A DNA stretch of 6,081 bases from Kiritimatiellia bacterium. Its GTDB lineage: Bacteria > Verrucomicrobiota > Kiritimatiellia > JAAZAB01. The stretch lies in contig JAGYMT010000126.1 in NCBI GenBank assembly GCA_018400335.1, positions 1-6,081 of the forward strand. Reading direction: 5' to 3'. A program made the position numbers and the translations under genes. The first letter of the stretch is position 1. Each line of letters begins with the position of its first letter. Positions 1-5,943 of the stretch are shown piece after piece. The notes beneath the pieces are model-generated. The model worked only from the letters and a program-made list of their open reading frames with translations, searched no databases and was not told the origin of the DNA.

Positions 1-106
1 TGCGGGCAGGCAGTGCTTACGCACAAGCGTTGTAGGCGGGCCGTCTCCAAGAGCATGGCTGTCTGGAGCCGGCCGTCCCGGCCGGATGGATGGAAAACGG
101 CGGGGC
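1..106. other. Non-coding flank downstream of the UroD-like gene
   Basis: This stretch lies 3' of the minus-strand operon and holds no gene I can support. Short open frames cross it, including a minus-strand frame from an ATG at 54-56 that stays open to the window edge, but no Shine-Dalgarno precedes that ATG. Two inverted repeats are visible: a GC stem at 69-85, and a weaker 5-bp pair CTCCA (46-50) with TGGAG (64-68). No U-tract follows either stem in the direction of operon transcription, so a canonical intrinsic terminator is not evident. Confidence 0.6.
69..85. repeat. GC-rich hairpin downstream of the operon
   Basis: CCGGCC (69-74) and GGCCGG (80-85) form a perfect 6-bp GC stem around the five-base loop 75-79, which reads GGGAC on the minus strand. 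It sits 22 nt past the stop codon of the UroD-like gene. It could shield the 3' end of the operon mRNA or be part of a dispersed intergenic repeat. The lack of a following U-run argues against a simple rho-independent terminator. Confidence 0.5.
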
Positions 107-1231
107 TCAACCCTGCAATCCGAACATCTTCTCCTTGAGATCGAGGTAGTAGATGTAATCTTCCTCGCGGACGTTCGGCGGACAGCGGTGATCGCAGAAC
201 GGTATGTATCCGCCCCGCTCGACCAGCGGAACAAGCGTGTCGAGGTAGGCCCGGATGGCCTTCGGCCCCTTGCCAAGCTGGATCTTGTCCACGCCGCCCA
301 TGATGCGAAGATCCTTTCCGTACTCGTTGAGAAGCTCCGCGGGATGCGCGCAGCCGTTGACCTCGAACGGGAAAAGACAGTTGATCCCGCTTTCCAGGAA
401 GAACGGCATAATCGGCCGCACATCCCCGTCGCAATCAGTGTACCATAGGTCAATTCCCGCCGCATGAAGCTTGTCGCCTATGCGCTTGTAGCGCGGAGCG
501 ACAACGTTCTTGAAGAAGTCAACGGAAACGATGGGCCCGTTCTTGAAGCAGATGTCCTCCCAGCCCGACGCGTAGTCGAAATCGAAGTGGGGGAGCAGCC
601 GATCCAGCGAATCCTCGACGATCAGGCAGCAGGTTTCCACCATGTCCTCGACCATGTCCGGGTAGTCATACACGGCGTAGGCCAGCCCCTCGAACGTGAG
701 CATGTTGCGGATCACGCCGATCATGGATCCGCAACTGATGCCCAGAGGATAGTCGCGTCCGGCGGGATGTTGCTTCTTCAGCGCGTCAATGTCCGGAACG
801 CGCGCTGGATCGTCGCGCCGCATGCGTTCTTCTTTGCAGCGCTTCCAGTCGTCGGGAGTGACCACCGTGGCCTTGATGTAGTGCGGGATAGTGTCGTGCC
901 CGTCCTTCGGCACTTCAGCCAGCAATCCGTCGCCGTTCATGAACACCTTCGTCGTCTCCGTTTCCGATACCATCTTGTGCGGGAACGGCGGGGAGAGCCA
1001 GTGGGGAGTGCCGACACCCCGGATGATGTCGAAGTTGAAGAACACGTCCGCCTCGGCGTTGTTGGTCACGCCGTTTTTCACGAACATCCGCCATTGCTTA
1101 AAATTCTCATCCCAGTAGCCGAACTCCATGTTGAAGCAGCGGTCAACCGGCTTGTAATGCATCTGATTGTTGAACCGCTCGCGGTCGGTCATCGTCCCTT
1201 TCCACTTCTGACGGCACGGCTTGACTGGCAT
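107..1231 (-). CDS. Uroporphyrinogen decarboxylase-like (UroD/MtaA superfamily) protein, not HemE
   Basis: This 374-residue protein has the layout of the UroD/MtaA TIM-barrel superfamily. The N-terminal signature MTDRERF followed by YKPVDR lies at residues 14-31. A WED motif stands at 224-226 within a stretch typical of uncharacterised bacterial family members. The barrel-core motif is TDCDGDV at 265-271, and a Gly-Gly-Tyr-Ile-Pro stretch followed by CDHRCPP covers 340-352. The N-terminal RQAGR signature of true uroporphyrinogen decarboxylase (HemE) is absent, so a heme role is unlikely. In MtaA/MtbA methyltransferases a His-x-Cys and a late Cys bind zinc. Here the His position appears to be Asp266 or Thr265, next to Cys267, while Cys346 is a candidate for the late ligand. 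No signal peptide or membrane segment is seen, so it is cytosolic. The start at 1231 is chosen for its strong AAGGAG; the family-typical N-terminus would begin at the in-frame ATG at 1192, where the purine run lies too close. It is last in the operon, 11 nt after the GH4 gene. The substrate is unknown. Confidence 0.88.
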   Translation of the reverse strand: MPVKPCRQKWKGTMTDRERFNNQMHYKPVDRCFNMEFGYWDENFKQWRMFVKNGVTNNAEADVFFNFDIIRGVGTPHWLSPPFPHKMVSETETTKVFMNGDGLLAEVPKDGHDTIPHYIKATVVTPDDWKRCKEERMRRDDPARVPDIDALKKQHPAGRDYPLGISCGSMIGVIRNMLTFEGLAYAVYDYPDMVEDMVETCCLIVEDSLDRLLPHFDFDYASGWEDICFKNGPIVSVDFFKNVVAPRYKRIGDKLHAAGIDLWYTDCDGDVRPIMPFFLESGINCLFPFEVNGCAHPAELLNEYGKDLRIMGGVDKIQLGKGPKAIRAYLDTLVPLVERGGYIPFCDHRCPPNVREEDYIYYLDLKEKMFGLQG

Positions 1232-1238
1232 GGTCTTT

Positions 1239-1244
1239 CTCCTT
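1239..1244 (-). promoter_or_regulatory. Shine-Dalgarno overlapping the upstream stop codon
   Basis: AAGGAG on the minus strand (1244 to 1239) lies 7 nt before the ATG at 1231 and shares two bases with the TAA stop (1245-1243) of the GH4 gene. This arrangement suggests translational coupling. It is also the main argument for the longer start of the UroD-like protein. Confidence 0.8.
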
Positions 1245-2565
1245 ATTTGCTCTTTTTGAACTGCGGCAGGTAAGCCTTGTTCTTGCGCAGCATGGCATCA
1301 ACCATCTTCCTGATCTCGGCCAGCGACAGCACGGCCGCGGTGAGCGGATCGTAGGAAACGGCGTAGTGGACGAGTTCAGGGTCGCCCGTGAGCGCCGCCT
1401 CAACCGCCATCTCCTCGACCGCCACGCTGATATTGTTGAGCGCGGCAAGCTGCGGGGGAAGGGCGCCAACCGCCACGGCGTTGAACCCGCGCCTGTTGGC
1501 GAACACCGGCACCTCCACGCAAACATCGGGCGGCAGATTGGAAATAAGTCCGGTGTTCGGCACATTGCCGTTGAACTCGAACACCTCGCCCGTCATGTAG
1601 GCGTTGATGATCGAGCTGGCATACTCATGGCCGCGATTGAGGTTCAGCGGTTCCTTTGAGTCCAGCCATTGTTTGATTTCCTTTTTCCAACTGCCTTTTC
1701 TGCGCCGGTATTCATCGAGAATGTAAGCGTATTTACCGGGGTTCCAGCCGGTGCTTGTGGTGCAGTACTTCTTGATGAGGTCCGGGCGCTTTCTGAACCA
1801 CCAGTTATACTCGGAGTTGTGTCCGCTGGATTCGGTGACGTAATAGCCGAAATGCATGAACATCTCGTTGCGGACCTGCTCGTGGTTGCGGATTTTCGGC
1901 TTCTTCATCGCGGCGCGGATCAGCGGGTAGGCGTCCTTGCCCTTCCAGTCGAACTTGGTGAACCACGCCTGATGGTTGATTCCGGCGCAGACATAGGTCA
2001 CTTCGGACATCGGCGCGCCGATCCAGTCGGCCAGCATGGAAGCCGTTCCCTGCACGCTGTGGCAGAGCCCGGAAACCTTGATGCTGCTCTTGCGCTGCAT
2101 GGCGCGGCAGAGCATCGCCATGGGATTGGTGTAGTTGAGGAGGATCGCGTTGGGACAGACATCTTCCATGTCCCGGCAGATATCCAGCATCACGGGTATC
2201 GTGCGCAGCGCGCGGAAAATTCCCGAAGGCCCGCGGGTGTCGCCGACATTCGTGTCCACGCCGAACTTTTTCGGAATGGTGATATCGTATTGCCACACGT
2301 TCACGTCGCCTGCAAGTATCGTGCAGAGCACGGCATCGGCGCCCTTCAGCGCCTCGCGCCTGTTCTGCGTGGCGACGACCTTCGCGGGGTATTTCCCTTC
2401 GCTGATTATGCGTTCCACGGCCTTCTTTGAATATGTCAACCGCTCGCTGTTGATATCCATCAGCGCGAGCGTCACATCCTTGAGCGCGGGGAATGTGAGA
2501 ATATCCTTCACCAGTCCGCGCGTGAAACCAAAACTGCCCGCCCCGATAAAAGCGATCTTAGCCAT
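1243..2565 (-). CDS. melA: Family GH4 alpha-galactosidase, MelA type
   Basis: This 440-residue protein aligns by eye with E. coli MelA (451 residues) over its full length. GH4 enzymes hydrolyse glycosides using NAD+ and a divalent metal such as Mn2+, by transient oxidation at C3 of the sugar. The Rossmann-fold dinucleotide motif FIGAGSFGF is at residues 6-14 and the strand-ending acid in ALMDIN at 34-39. DTRGPSG is at 109-115 and NYTNPMA at 144-150. The metal-binding GLCHSV is at 166-171 (Cys168), and GINH at 195-198 supplies the second ligand, His198. The CHSV form is the one associated with alpha-galactosidases, rather than CHEV (alpha-glucosidases) or CN-type motifs (6-phospho-beta-glucosidases). 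There is no signal peptide, as expected for this cytosolic family, so its galactosides must be imported. The ATG at 2565 has AAGGA 8 nt upstream. It lies between the sialidase-like and UroD-like genes. The exact substrate, for example melibiose, a raffinose oligosaccharide or a host glycan fragment, is inferred; alpha-galacturonidase-like activity cannot be excluded. Confidence 0.95.
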   Translation of the reverse strand: MAKIAFIGAGSFGFTRGLVKDILTFPALKDVTLALMDINSERLTYSKKAVERIISEGKYPAKVVATQNRREALKGADAVLCTILAGDVNVWQYDITIPKKFGVDTNVGDTRGPSGIFRALRTIPVMLDICRDMEDVCPNAILLNYTNPMAMLCRAMQRKSSIKVSGLCHSVQGTASMLADWIGAPMSEVTYVCAGINHQAWFTKFDWKGKDAYPLIRAAMKKPKIRNHEQVRNEMFMHFGYYVTESSGHNSEYNWWFRKRPDLIKKYCTTSTGWNPGKYAYILDEYRRRKGSWKKEIKQWLDSKEPLNLNRGHEYASSIINAYMTGEVFEFNGNVPNTGLISNLPPDVCVEVPVFANRRGFNAVAVGALPPQLAALNNISVAVEEMAVEAALTGDPELVHYAVSYDPLTAAVLSLAEIRKMVDAMLRKNKAYLPQFKKSK

Positions 2566-2675
2566 GGCCCTGTTCCTTTCTTGCTTCGGTTTGTTACAAA
2601 GAATCCACTCGGTTGCGTAAATGCCGGGACGGTCTCAAAATCCGCCGGCTTTGTCAACAACAGTTGTGATGGGTC
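2566..2675 (-). other. Spacer between the sialidase-like and GH4 genes
   Basis: The 110-nt spacer contains the GH4 ribosome binding site (AAGGA at 2578-2574), a bulged hairpin at 2623-2649, and a perfect consensus-like TTGACA on the minus strand (2657-2652). No TATAAT-like hexamer lies 16-18 nt beyond that TTGACA, so a separate GH4 promoter is not supported. The spacer is long enough to allow partial uncoupling of the first gene from the next two. Confidence 0.6.
2623..2649 (-). repeat. Bulged hairpin in the operon spacer
   Basis: GCCGG (2623-2627) pairs with CCGGC (2645-2649), and CGG (2630-2632) pairs with CCG (2642-2644). The GA at 2628-2629 is bulged and the loop is 9 nt. On the minus transcript only ATTT follows, so it is at best a weak attenuator. 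An alternative role is mRNA stabilisation between the two cistrons. Confidence 0.4.
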
Positions 2676-3896
2676 TCAACCGACTCCTATCCTGTAGAGC
2701 AGTGCGTCGGCGGCAAGGTCATCCGGGCCCTTTTTCAGCCATCGGAACAGATGCAATAGAACGTCGCCATTCTCACGATCTTCATGTGCATGGAAATTGG
2801 ACAGCGTCATGCCGGTCCATTCATCTTCTTTCCGGGTGTCGATGGCGAACACGGTGTCTCGATCGAGCAGGAGGGTCTCAGGGCAAACGCGGCCGATCAC
2901 AATGGGATAGCGCGGACTGTTGCCCTTCGTGTCATTCTCGGATATGTTGCCAAGCCAATATATTTCACCGCTGGAGTGTTTTAACAGCTGTGACATAGAG
3001 CTCGGTGAGAAAAACGATGTTCCGTCCGCGTAGGTCCATGGCTTCACTTCATCCCATGTCTGCCCTTCGTCACTGGAGATGCTGTACCACTTGTGGCCAG
3101 GCTGGTTCTGTTTGACACTGTTGCTCCCGCGAAGCACCATGAGGATTCGTCCGTCCGCGAACTGCGCAATTGTTGGTTCCAATGCGCCGCGAGTAGACTT
3201 TTCAGGGTCGTTGCTTATGTAGGGAGAAAGGTCCCACTTGATGTCGGGTGTGCCATTGTGATCAATCCATTCACCGATCAGAACGGCCGCATCGTGATAG
3301 GTGTAGCCGCCGCCGGGATTGTATAAGTTGCCGGCATCGTCCACCGGGCACACTTGAAGCGGCACCAGAAGCTTATCGCCGGTTGTTCTGATAGTCTCGC
3401 ATCCGTTATCGCCGATCATGACCGTGTTCTTGCCGACGGTCACCCCGCGCATAGGGTTCTCGCGCGAGAAGCCTTCTTGAATTATCATTTTGTCGACAAC
3501 ATTTGTTTTGCCACCGTCGATGGATATCTGATATTTGAGATACCTGTTTCTCAGGCCGTCGCGTATGGGGTCATCGTTCGGCATGCGGGCCTCATTGACT
3601 ATGGTGATCAAGTACCCGTTGACCGGGTCGACGTAGCTCGGCTGGGAGCGTCTGCGGATAGGCACGCCGTCCGTGTCCTGTTTGTGTGTCACGATTCGCG
3701 CCTCCTCAGCCCATGTCTTCCCATTGTCCGCGGATGAGAGGACTTCCATGAAGTCCGTAAGATCGCTCCTCGTTTGATAAGCTAAGCATGCTTTCTTCGC
3801 GAGGCCTGTCGGCTGTGTGTAGAAAGCGAATGCCATCAGACAGGTCTTCTCCGGAGCCTTCCGGAATGTCTCGCGGCGTTTCAGTTTCATTGTCAT
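2676..3896 (-). CDS. Sialidase-like Asp-box (BNR) beta-propeller protein
   Basis: This 406-residue protein belongs to the sialidase/neuraminidase superfamily of six-bladed propellers. Three Asp-boxes (SxDxGxTW) are visible: SADNGKTW at residues 55-62, SIDGGKTN at 125-132 with a degenerate last position, and SSDEGQTW at 274-281. LEPTIAQFADGRILMVLR at 239-256 matches the sialidase pattern in which a Glu (here Glu240) and a following Arg (here Arg256) contribute to the active site. Arg329 in the RYP motif and the Arg81-83 cluster are candidates for the rest of the arginine triad. No signal peptide, lipobox, or carbohydrate-binding domain is seen, unlike secreted GH33 sialidases, so it is probably cytosolic. 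I chose the ATG at 3896 because AAGGGAG stands 6 nt upstream. A GTG at 3932 would add 12 residues but has no clear Shine-Dalgarno. It is the first gene of the probable operon with the GH4 and UroD-like genes. True sialic acid specificity is not proven; related propellers act on other glycosides or are uncharacterised. Confidence 0.85.
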   Translation of the reverse strand: MTMKLKRRETFRKAPEKTCLMAFAFYTQPTGLAKKACLAYQTRSDLTDFMEVLSSADNGKTWAEEARIVTHKQDTDGVPIRRRSQPSYVDPVNGYLITIVNEARMPNDDPIRDGLRNRYLKYQISIDGGKTNVVDKMIIQEGFSRENPMRGVTVGKNTVMIGDNGCETIRTTGDKLLVPLQVCPVDDAGNLYNPGGGYTYHDAAVLIGEWIDHNGTPDIKWDLSPYISNDPEKSTRGALEPTIAQFADGRILMVLRGSNSVKQNQPGHKWYSISSDEGQTWDEVKPWTYADGTSFFSPSSMSQLLKHSSGEIYWLGNISENDTKGNSPRYPIVIGRVCPETLLLDRDTVFAIDTRKEDEWTGMTLSNFHAHEDRENGDVLLHLFRWLKKGPDDLAADALLYRIGVG

Positions 3897-3902
3897 CGTT
3901 TT

Positions 3903-3909
3903 CTCCCTT
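3903..3909 (-). promoter_or_regulatory. Shine-Dalgarno that decides the sialidase-like start
   Basis: AAGGGAG on the minus strand (3909 to 3903) is 6 nt before the ATG at 3896. The GTG (3932) and ATG (3929) further upstream lack a comparable site, so the shorter 406-residue product is favoured. A second ATG two codons downstream (3890) is a weaker alternative. Confidence 0.7.
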
Positions 3910-3946
3910 GTCGTCAATATGATCTCCATCACACCTAGAAATTCGC

Positions 3947-4107
3947 ATTATGGGCGGTCTCCTGCCGCCTTGCGCGGCAGGATCCCGAGATTGGGGCGAA
4001 AAAGCATGCCTTTTCACCCCAATCTCACACTCCCGCGACCATGCCAAAGGCATGGCAACAAGGCTTGCCCCGCGCAGCGCGGGGTCGCCGGGGGGGGCAG
4101 CCATAAT
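3947..4107. repeat. Cluster of four hairpins bounded by a 7-bp inverted repeat
   Basis: This 161-bp block lies between the divergent operon and glnS. It starts with ATTATGG (3947-3953) and ends with its inverse CCATAAT (4101-4107). Inside are four stems: CCTGCCGC/GCGGCAGG (3961-3968 with 3974-3981), a long stem at 3987-4026, CCATGCC/GGCATGG (4039-4045 with 4049-4055), and CCCCGCG/CGCGGGG (4068-4074 with 4078-4084). A run of eight G follows at 4090-4097. The open frames crossing the block have no Shine-Dalgarno and encode low-complexity Arg/Pro/Gly-rich peptides, so it is not coding. It could be a small non-autonomous mobile repeat, a structured 5' leader of the minus-strand operon, or a structured RNA. 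The sequence alone does not decide among these. Confidence 0.65.
3987..4026. repeat. Long interrupted palindrome within the hairpin cluster
   Basis: GAGATTGGGG (3987-3996) pairs perfectly with CCCCAATCTC (4017-4026). After one C/A mismatch, GAAAA (3998-4002) pairs with TTTTC (4011-4015), leaving an 8-nt loop AGCATGCC. The 15 paired positions would be stable in RNA from either strand. No U-tract follows on either strand, which argues against a simple terminator. Confidence 0.7.
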
Positions 4108-4110
4108 TAG

Positions 4111-4138
4111 TTTACACGAGCATCTCTAAAGCAATAAT
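4111..4138 (+). promoter_or_regulatory. Candidate sigma70-type promoter for glnS
   Basis: TTTACA (4111-4116) and AATAAT (4133-4138) are separated by 16 bp; each differs from the consensus hexamer at one position. Transcription would start near 4145 and give a leader of about 80 nt containing a pyrimidine tract (4152-4172). It lies just outside the hairpin cluster and points toward glnS. This is inferred from motif match only. Confidence 0.45.
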
Positions 4139-4184
4139 TCAGCAATTGCAACCCCCTTTTTTCCTTTTCCTCGCGATGCGTTTC

Positions 4185-4193
4185 TGCAATACT
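4185..4193 (+). promoter_or_regulatory. Candidate extended -10 closer to glnS
   Basis: TGCAATACT has the TGn extension followed by AATACT, a 4/6 match to the -10 consensus. No good -35 lies upstream, where the DNA is a pyrimidine tract. It would give a leader of about 25 nt. It is weaker than the candidate at 4111-4138. Confidence 0.25.
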
Positions 4194-4212
4194 CTCCCCG
4201 CATCAGCCGTAT

Positions 4213-4217
4213 AGGAG
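4213..4217 (+). promoter_or_regulatory. glnS Shine-Dalgarno
   Basis: AGGAG is followed by 7 nt, largely T, before the first of two adjacent ATG codons (4225 and 4228). The spacing favours 4225; initiation at 4228 would shorten the protein by one Met. Confidence 0.8.
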
Positions 4218-4224
4218 ATTTTTT

Positions 4225-5943
4225 ATGATGAGCGAGAACGAATTTTCAACCGCGAATCATTTCATTCGCGAGATAATTGACGCCGATGTCAAGGCGGGCA
4301 GGAACGGCGGAAAGGTGGTCACGCGCTTTCCGCCCGAGCCTAACGGATACCTTCACATCGGGCACGCCAAGGCCATCTGCCTCAATTTCGGCATCGCCGC
4401 CGCATACCGAGGCCGGTGCCACCTCCGTTTCGACGACACGAATCCCGTTAAGGAGGATGTCGAATACGTGGAGTCCATTCAGGAGGATATCAAGTGGCTC
4501 GGCTTCGACTGGGGCGAGCACCTCCATTACGCGTCCGACTATTTCGAGCAGCTTTACCAATACGCGGAGCAGCTTGTCACGGCAGGTAAAGCCTATGTTT
4601 GCACACTCGGCACGGATGAGTTCAAGGAATATCGCGGCGTGCCCGGCAGTCCGGGCAAGGACAGCCCGTGGCGGAACCGTCCGCCGGCGGAGAGCCTGGA
4701 CCTCTTCCGCCGCATGCGCGCGGGAGAGTTCGAGGAAGGCGCTTACGTGCTGCGCGCGAAGATAGACATGGCCTCGCCGAATCTGCACATGCGCGATCCC
4801 GCCATCTACCGCATCAAGCGCGCCTCTCATCACCGCACCGGGGACAAGTGGTGCATCTATCCCATGTACGACTTTGCTCACTGCCTTTCCGATGCGATCG
4901 AGACGATAACGCATTCCCTGTGCAGCATCGAGTTCGAGGTGCATCGTCCGCTCTACGACTGGATCCTTGAGCAGCTCGACACTCCGGCGCGTCCGCGCCA
5001 GATCGAGTTCGCGCGCCTGAACCTCTCCTACACGATCATGAGTAAGCGCAAACTCCAGCAGTTGGTGGAGCAGGGGATAGTCTCAGGGTGGGACGATGCC
5101 AGAATGCCTACTCTTGCCGGGCTGCGGAGGCGCGGGTGCCCGCCCGAGGCGATCCGCGCGTTCTGCGAGAGAGTGGGCGTGACGAAATTCAACAGCCTAA
5201 CGGATATCGCGCTGCTCGAGCATTGCGTGAGAGAGGACCTCAATCTTCGCGCCCCCCGCGCGATGGCTGTGCTGCGGCCCTTGAAGGTGGTTATCGAGAA
5301 CTACCCGGAAGATGCGGAAGAGTCTTTCGAAGCGATCAATAATCCCGAGGATCCGGCGGCAGGCATGCGCCCCGTTCCCTTCTCACGGGTGGTCTATATC
5401 GAGAAGGACGATTTTCAGGAGAACCCGCACCCGAAATTCTTCAGGCTTGCGCCGGGCCGCGAGGTGCGCCTCCGCGCCGCCTGCTATATCACCTGCAGGG
5501 AAGTCGTGAAGGACCCGGCGACGGGAGAGGTGGCCGAGCTTCGCTGCACCTTCGATCCCGAATCACGCGGCGGCGGAACTCCGGACGGACGCAAGGTGAA
5601 GGGCACCCTGCACTGGGTCTCCGCGAAGCACGCCCGCCCCGCCGAGATACGACTCTATGACCGCCTGTTTAATGTCGAGAATCCTTCCGATGAGAAGACG
5701 GGCGGTGATTTTCTCTCGCACTTGAACCCGCACTCCGTGGAGGTGCTGCAAGGCTTTGTCGAGCCGTCCCTCGCCGAAGCTTCCTCCGGCTCTTCATTCC
5801 AGTTCGAGCGCCAGGGCTACTTCTGCGTGGATAGCGTGGATTCCTCGCGCGAACGGCTCGTCTTCAATCAGACCGTATCCCTGCGCGACTCGTGGACAAA
5901 GATGCAGAAGGCCGACGGCCCCGCCCGGCCCGGAAAGCCCTGA
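4225..5943 (+). CDS. glnS: Glutaminyl-tRNA synthetase (GlnRS)
   Basis: This cytosolic class I enzyme charges tRNA-Gln with glutamine using ATP. The 572 residues align by eye over their whole length with E. coli GlnRS (554). The catalytic domain spans about residues 10-345. It has [13 protein letters not shown] at 37-49 (HIGH at 44-47), [11 protein letters not shown] at 68-78, [10 protein letters not shown] at 208-217, and MSKRK at 272-276, which stands in for KMSKS. Asp70 and Tyr215 correspond to E. coli Asp66 and Tyr211, which recognise glutamine, so this is GlnRS rather than a Glu[11 protein letters not shown] and GLRRRG (288-304) are typical of the family. The remaining C-terminal half forms the two beta-barrel anticodon-binding domains, with [14 protein letters not shown] at 454-467, [10 protein letters not shown] at 473-482 and [10 protein letters not shown] at 525-534. 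A short Ala/Gly/Pro/Lys-rich tail after SWTKM is the main length difference. It is transcribed away from the glycan operon and is not functionally linked to it. It is complete and shows no frameshift. Confidence 0.99.
   Translation: MMSENEFSTANHFIREIIDADVKAGRNGGKVVTRFPPEPNGYLHIGHAKAICLNFGIAAAYRGRCHLRFDDTNPVKEDVEYVESIQEDIKWLGFDWGEHLHYASDYFEQLYQYAEQLVTAGKAYVCTLGTDEFKEYRGVPGSPGKDSPWRNRPPAESLDLFRRMRAGEFEEGAYVLRAKIDMASPNLHMRDPAIYRIKRASHHRTGDKWCIYPMYDFAHCLSDAIETITHSLCSIEFEVHRPLYDWILEQLDTPARPRQIEFARLNLSYTIMSKRKLQQLVEQGIVSGWDDARMPTLAGLRRRGCPPEAIRAFCERVGVTKFNSLTDIALLEHCVREDLNLRAPRAMAVLRPLKVVIENYPEDAEESFEAINNPEDPAAGMRPVPFSRVVYIEKDDFQENPHPKFFRLAPGREVRLRAACYITCREVVKDPATGEVAELRCTFDPESRGGGTPDGRKVKGTLHWVSAKHARPAEIRLYDRLFNVENPSDEKTGGDFLSHLNPHSVEVLQGFVEPSLAEASSGSSFQFERQGYFCVDSVDSSRERLVFNQTVSLRDSWTKMQKADGPARPGKP

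Noticed and set aside
107..1231. Annotation as HemE, true uroporphyrinogen decarboxylase
   Set aside because: The RQAGR substrate-binding signature is absent, the WED and CDHRCPP regions fit the uncharacterised subgroup, and the genomic context is glycan breakdown.
464..1273. Plus-strand open frame of 269 codons opposite the UroD-like gene
   Set aside because: It is antisense to a well-supported family member, has no Shine-Dalgarno or family motif, and is rich in His, Val, Arg and Glu. This is the usual shadow of a GC-biased gene.
1669..2430. Plus-strand open frame of 253 codons opposite the GH4 gene
   Set aside because: It lies fully within the GH4 gene, whose motifs are all in place on the other strand. 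It shows no domain of its own.
3947..3952. CATAAT on the minus strand as the -10 of the sialidase-like operon
   Set aside because: It matches 5 of 6 positions, but the 17-18 bp upstream spacing lands on GCGCAA-type sequence inside a GC hairpin, so no -35 supports it.
3706..4104. Minus-strand open frame spanning the hairpin cluster and the sialidase-like 5' end
   Set aside because: It runs across palindromic DNA, overlaps the sialidase-like start out of frame, lacks a ribosome binding site, and encodes an Arg/Pro/Gly-rich peptide.
3947..4107. CRISPR array or tRNA gene in the hairpin-rich region
   Set aside because: The stems are all different, with no repeated unit and spacer pattern, and no cloverleaf or T-loop sequence can be assembled.
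3919..4110. Plus-strand 63-codon open frame in the intergenic region
   Set aside because: Its coding content is the translated hairpin cluster, with no Shine-Dalgarno and no family resemblance.
4246..4944. Minus-strand open frame of 232 codons opposite glnS
   Set aside because: glnS is unambiguous on the plus strand, and this frame is a compositional shadow with no recognisable motif.
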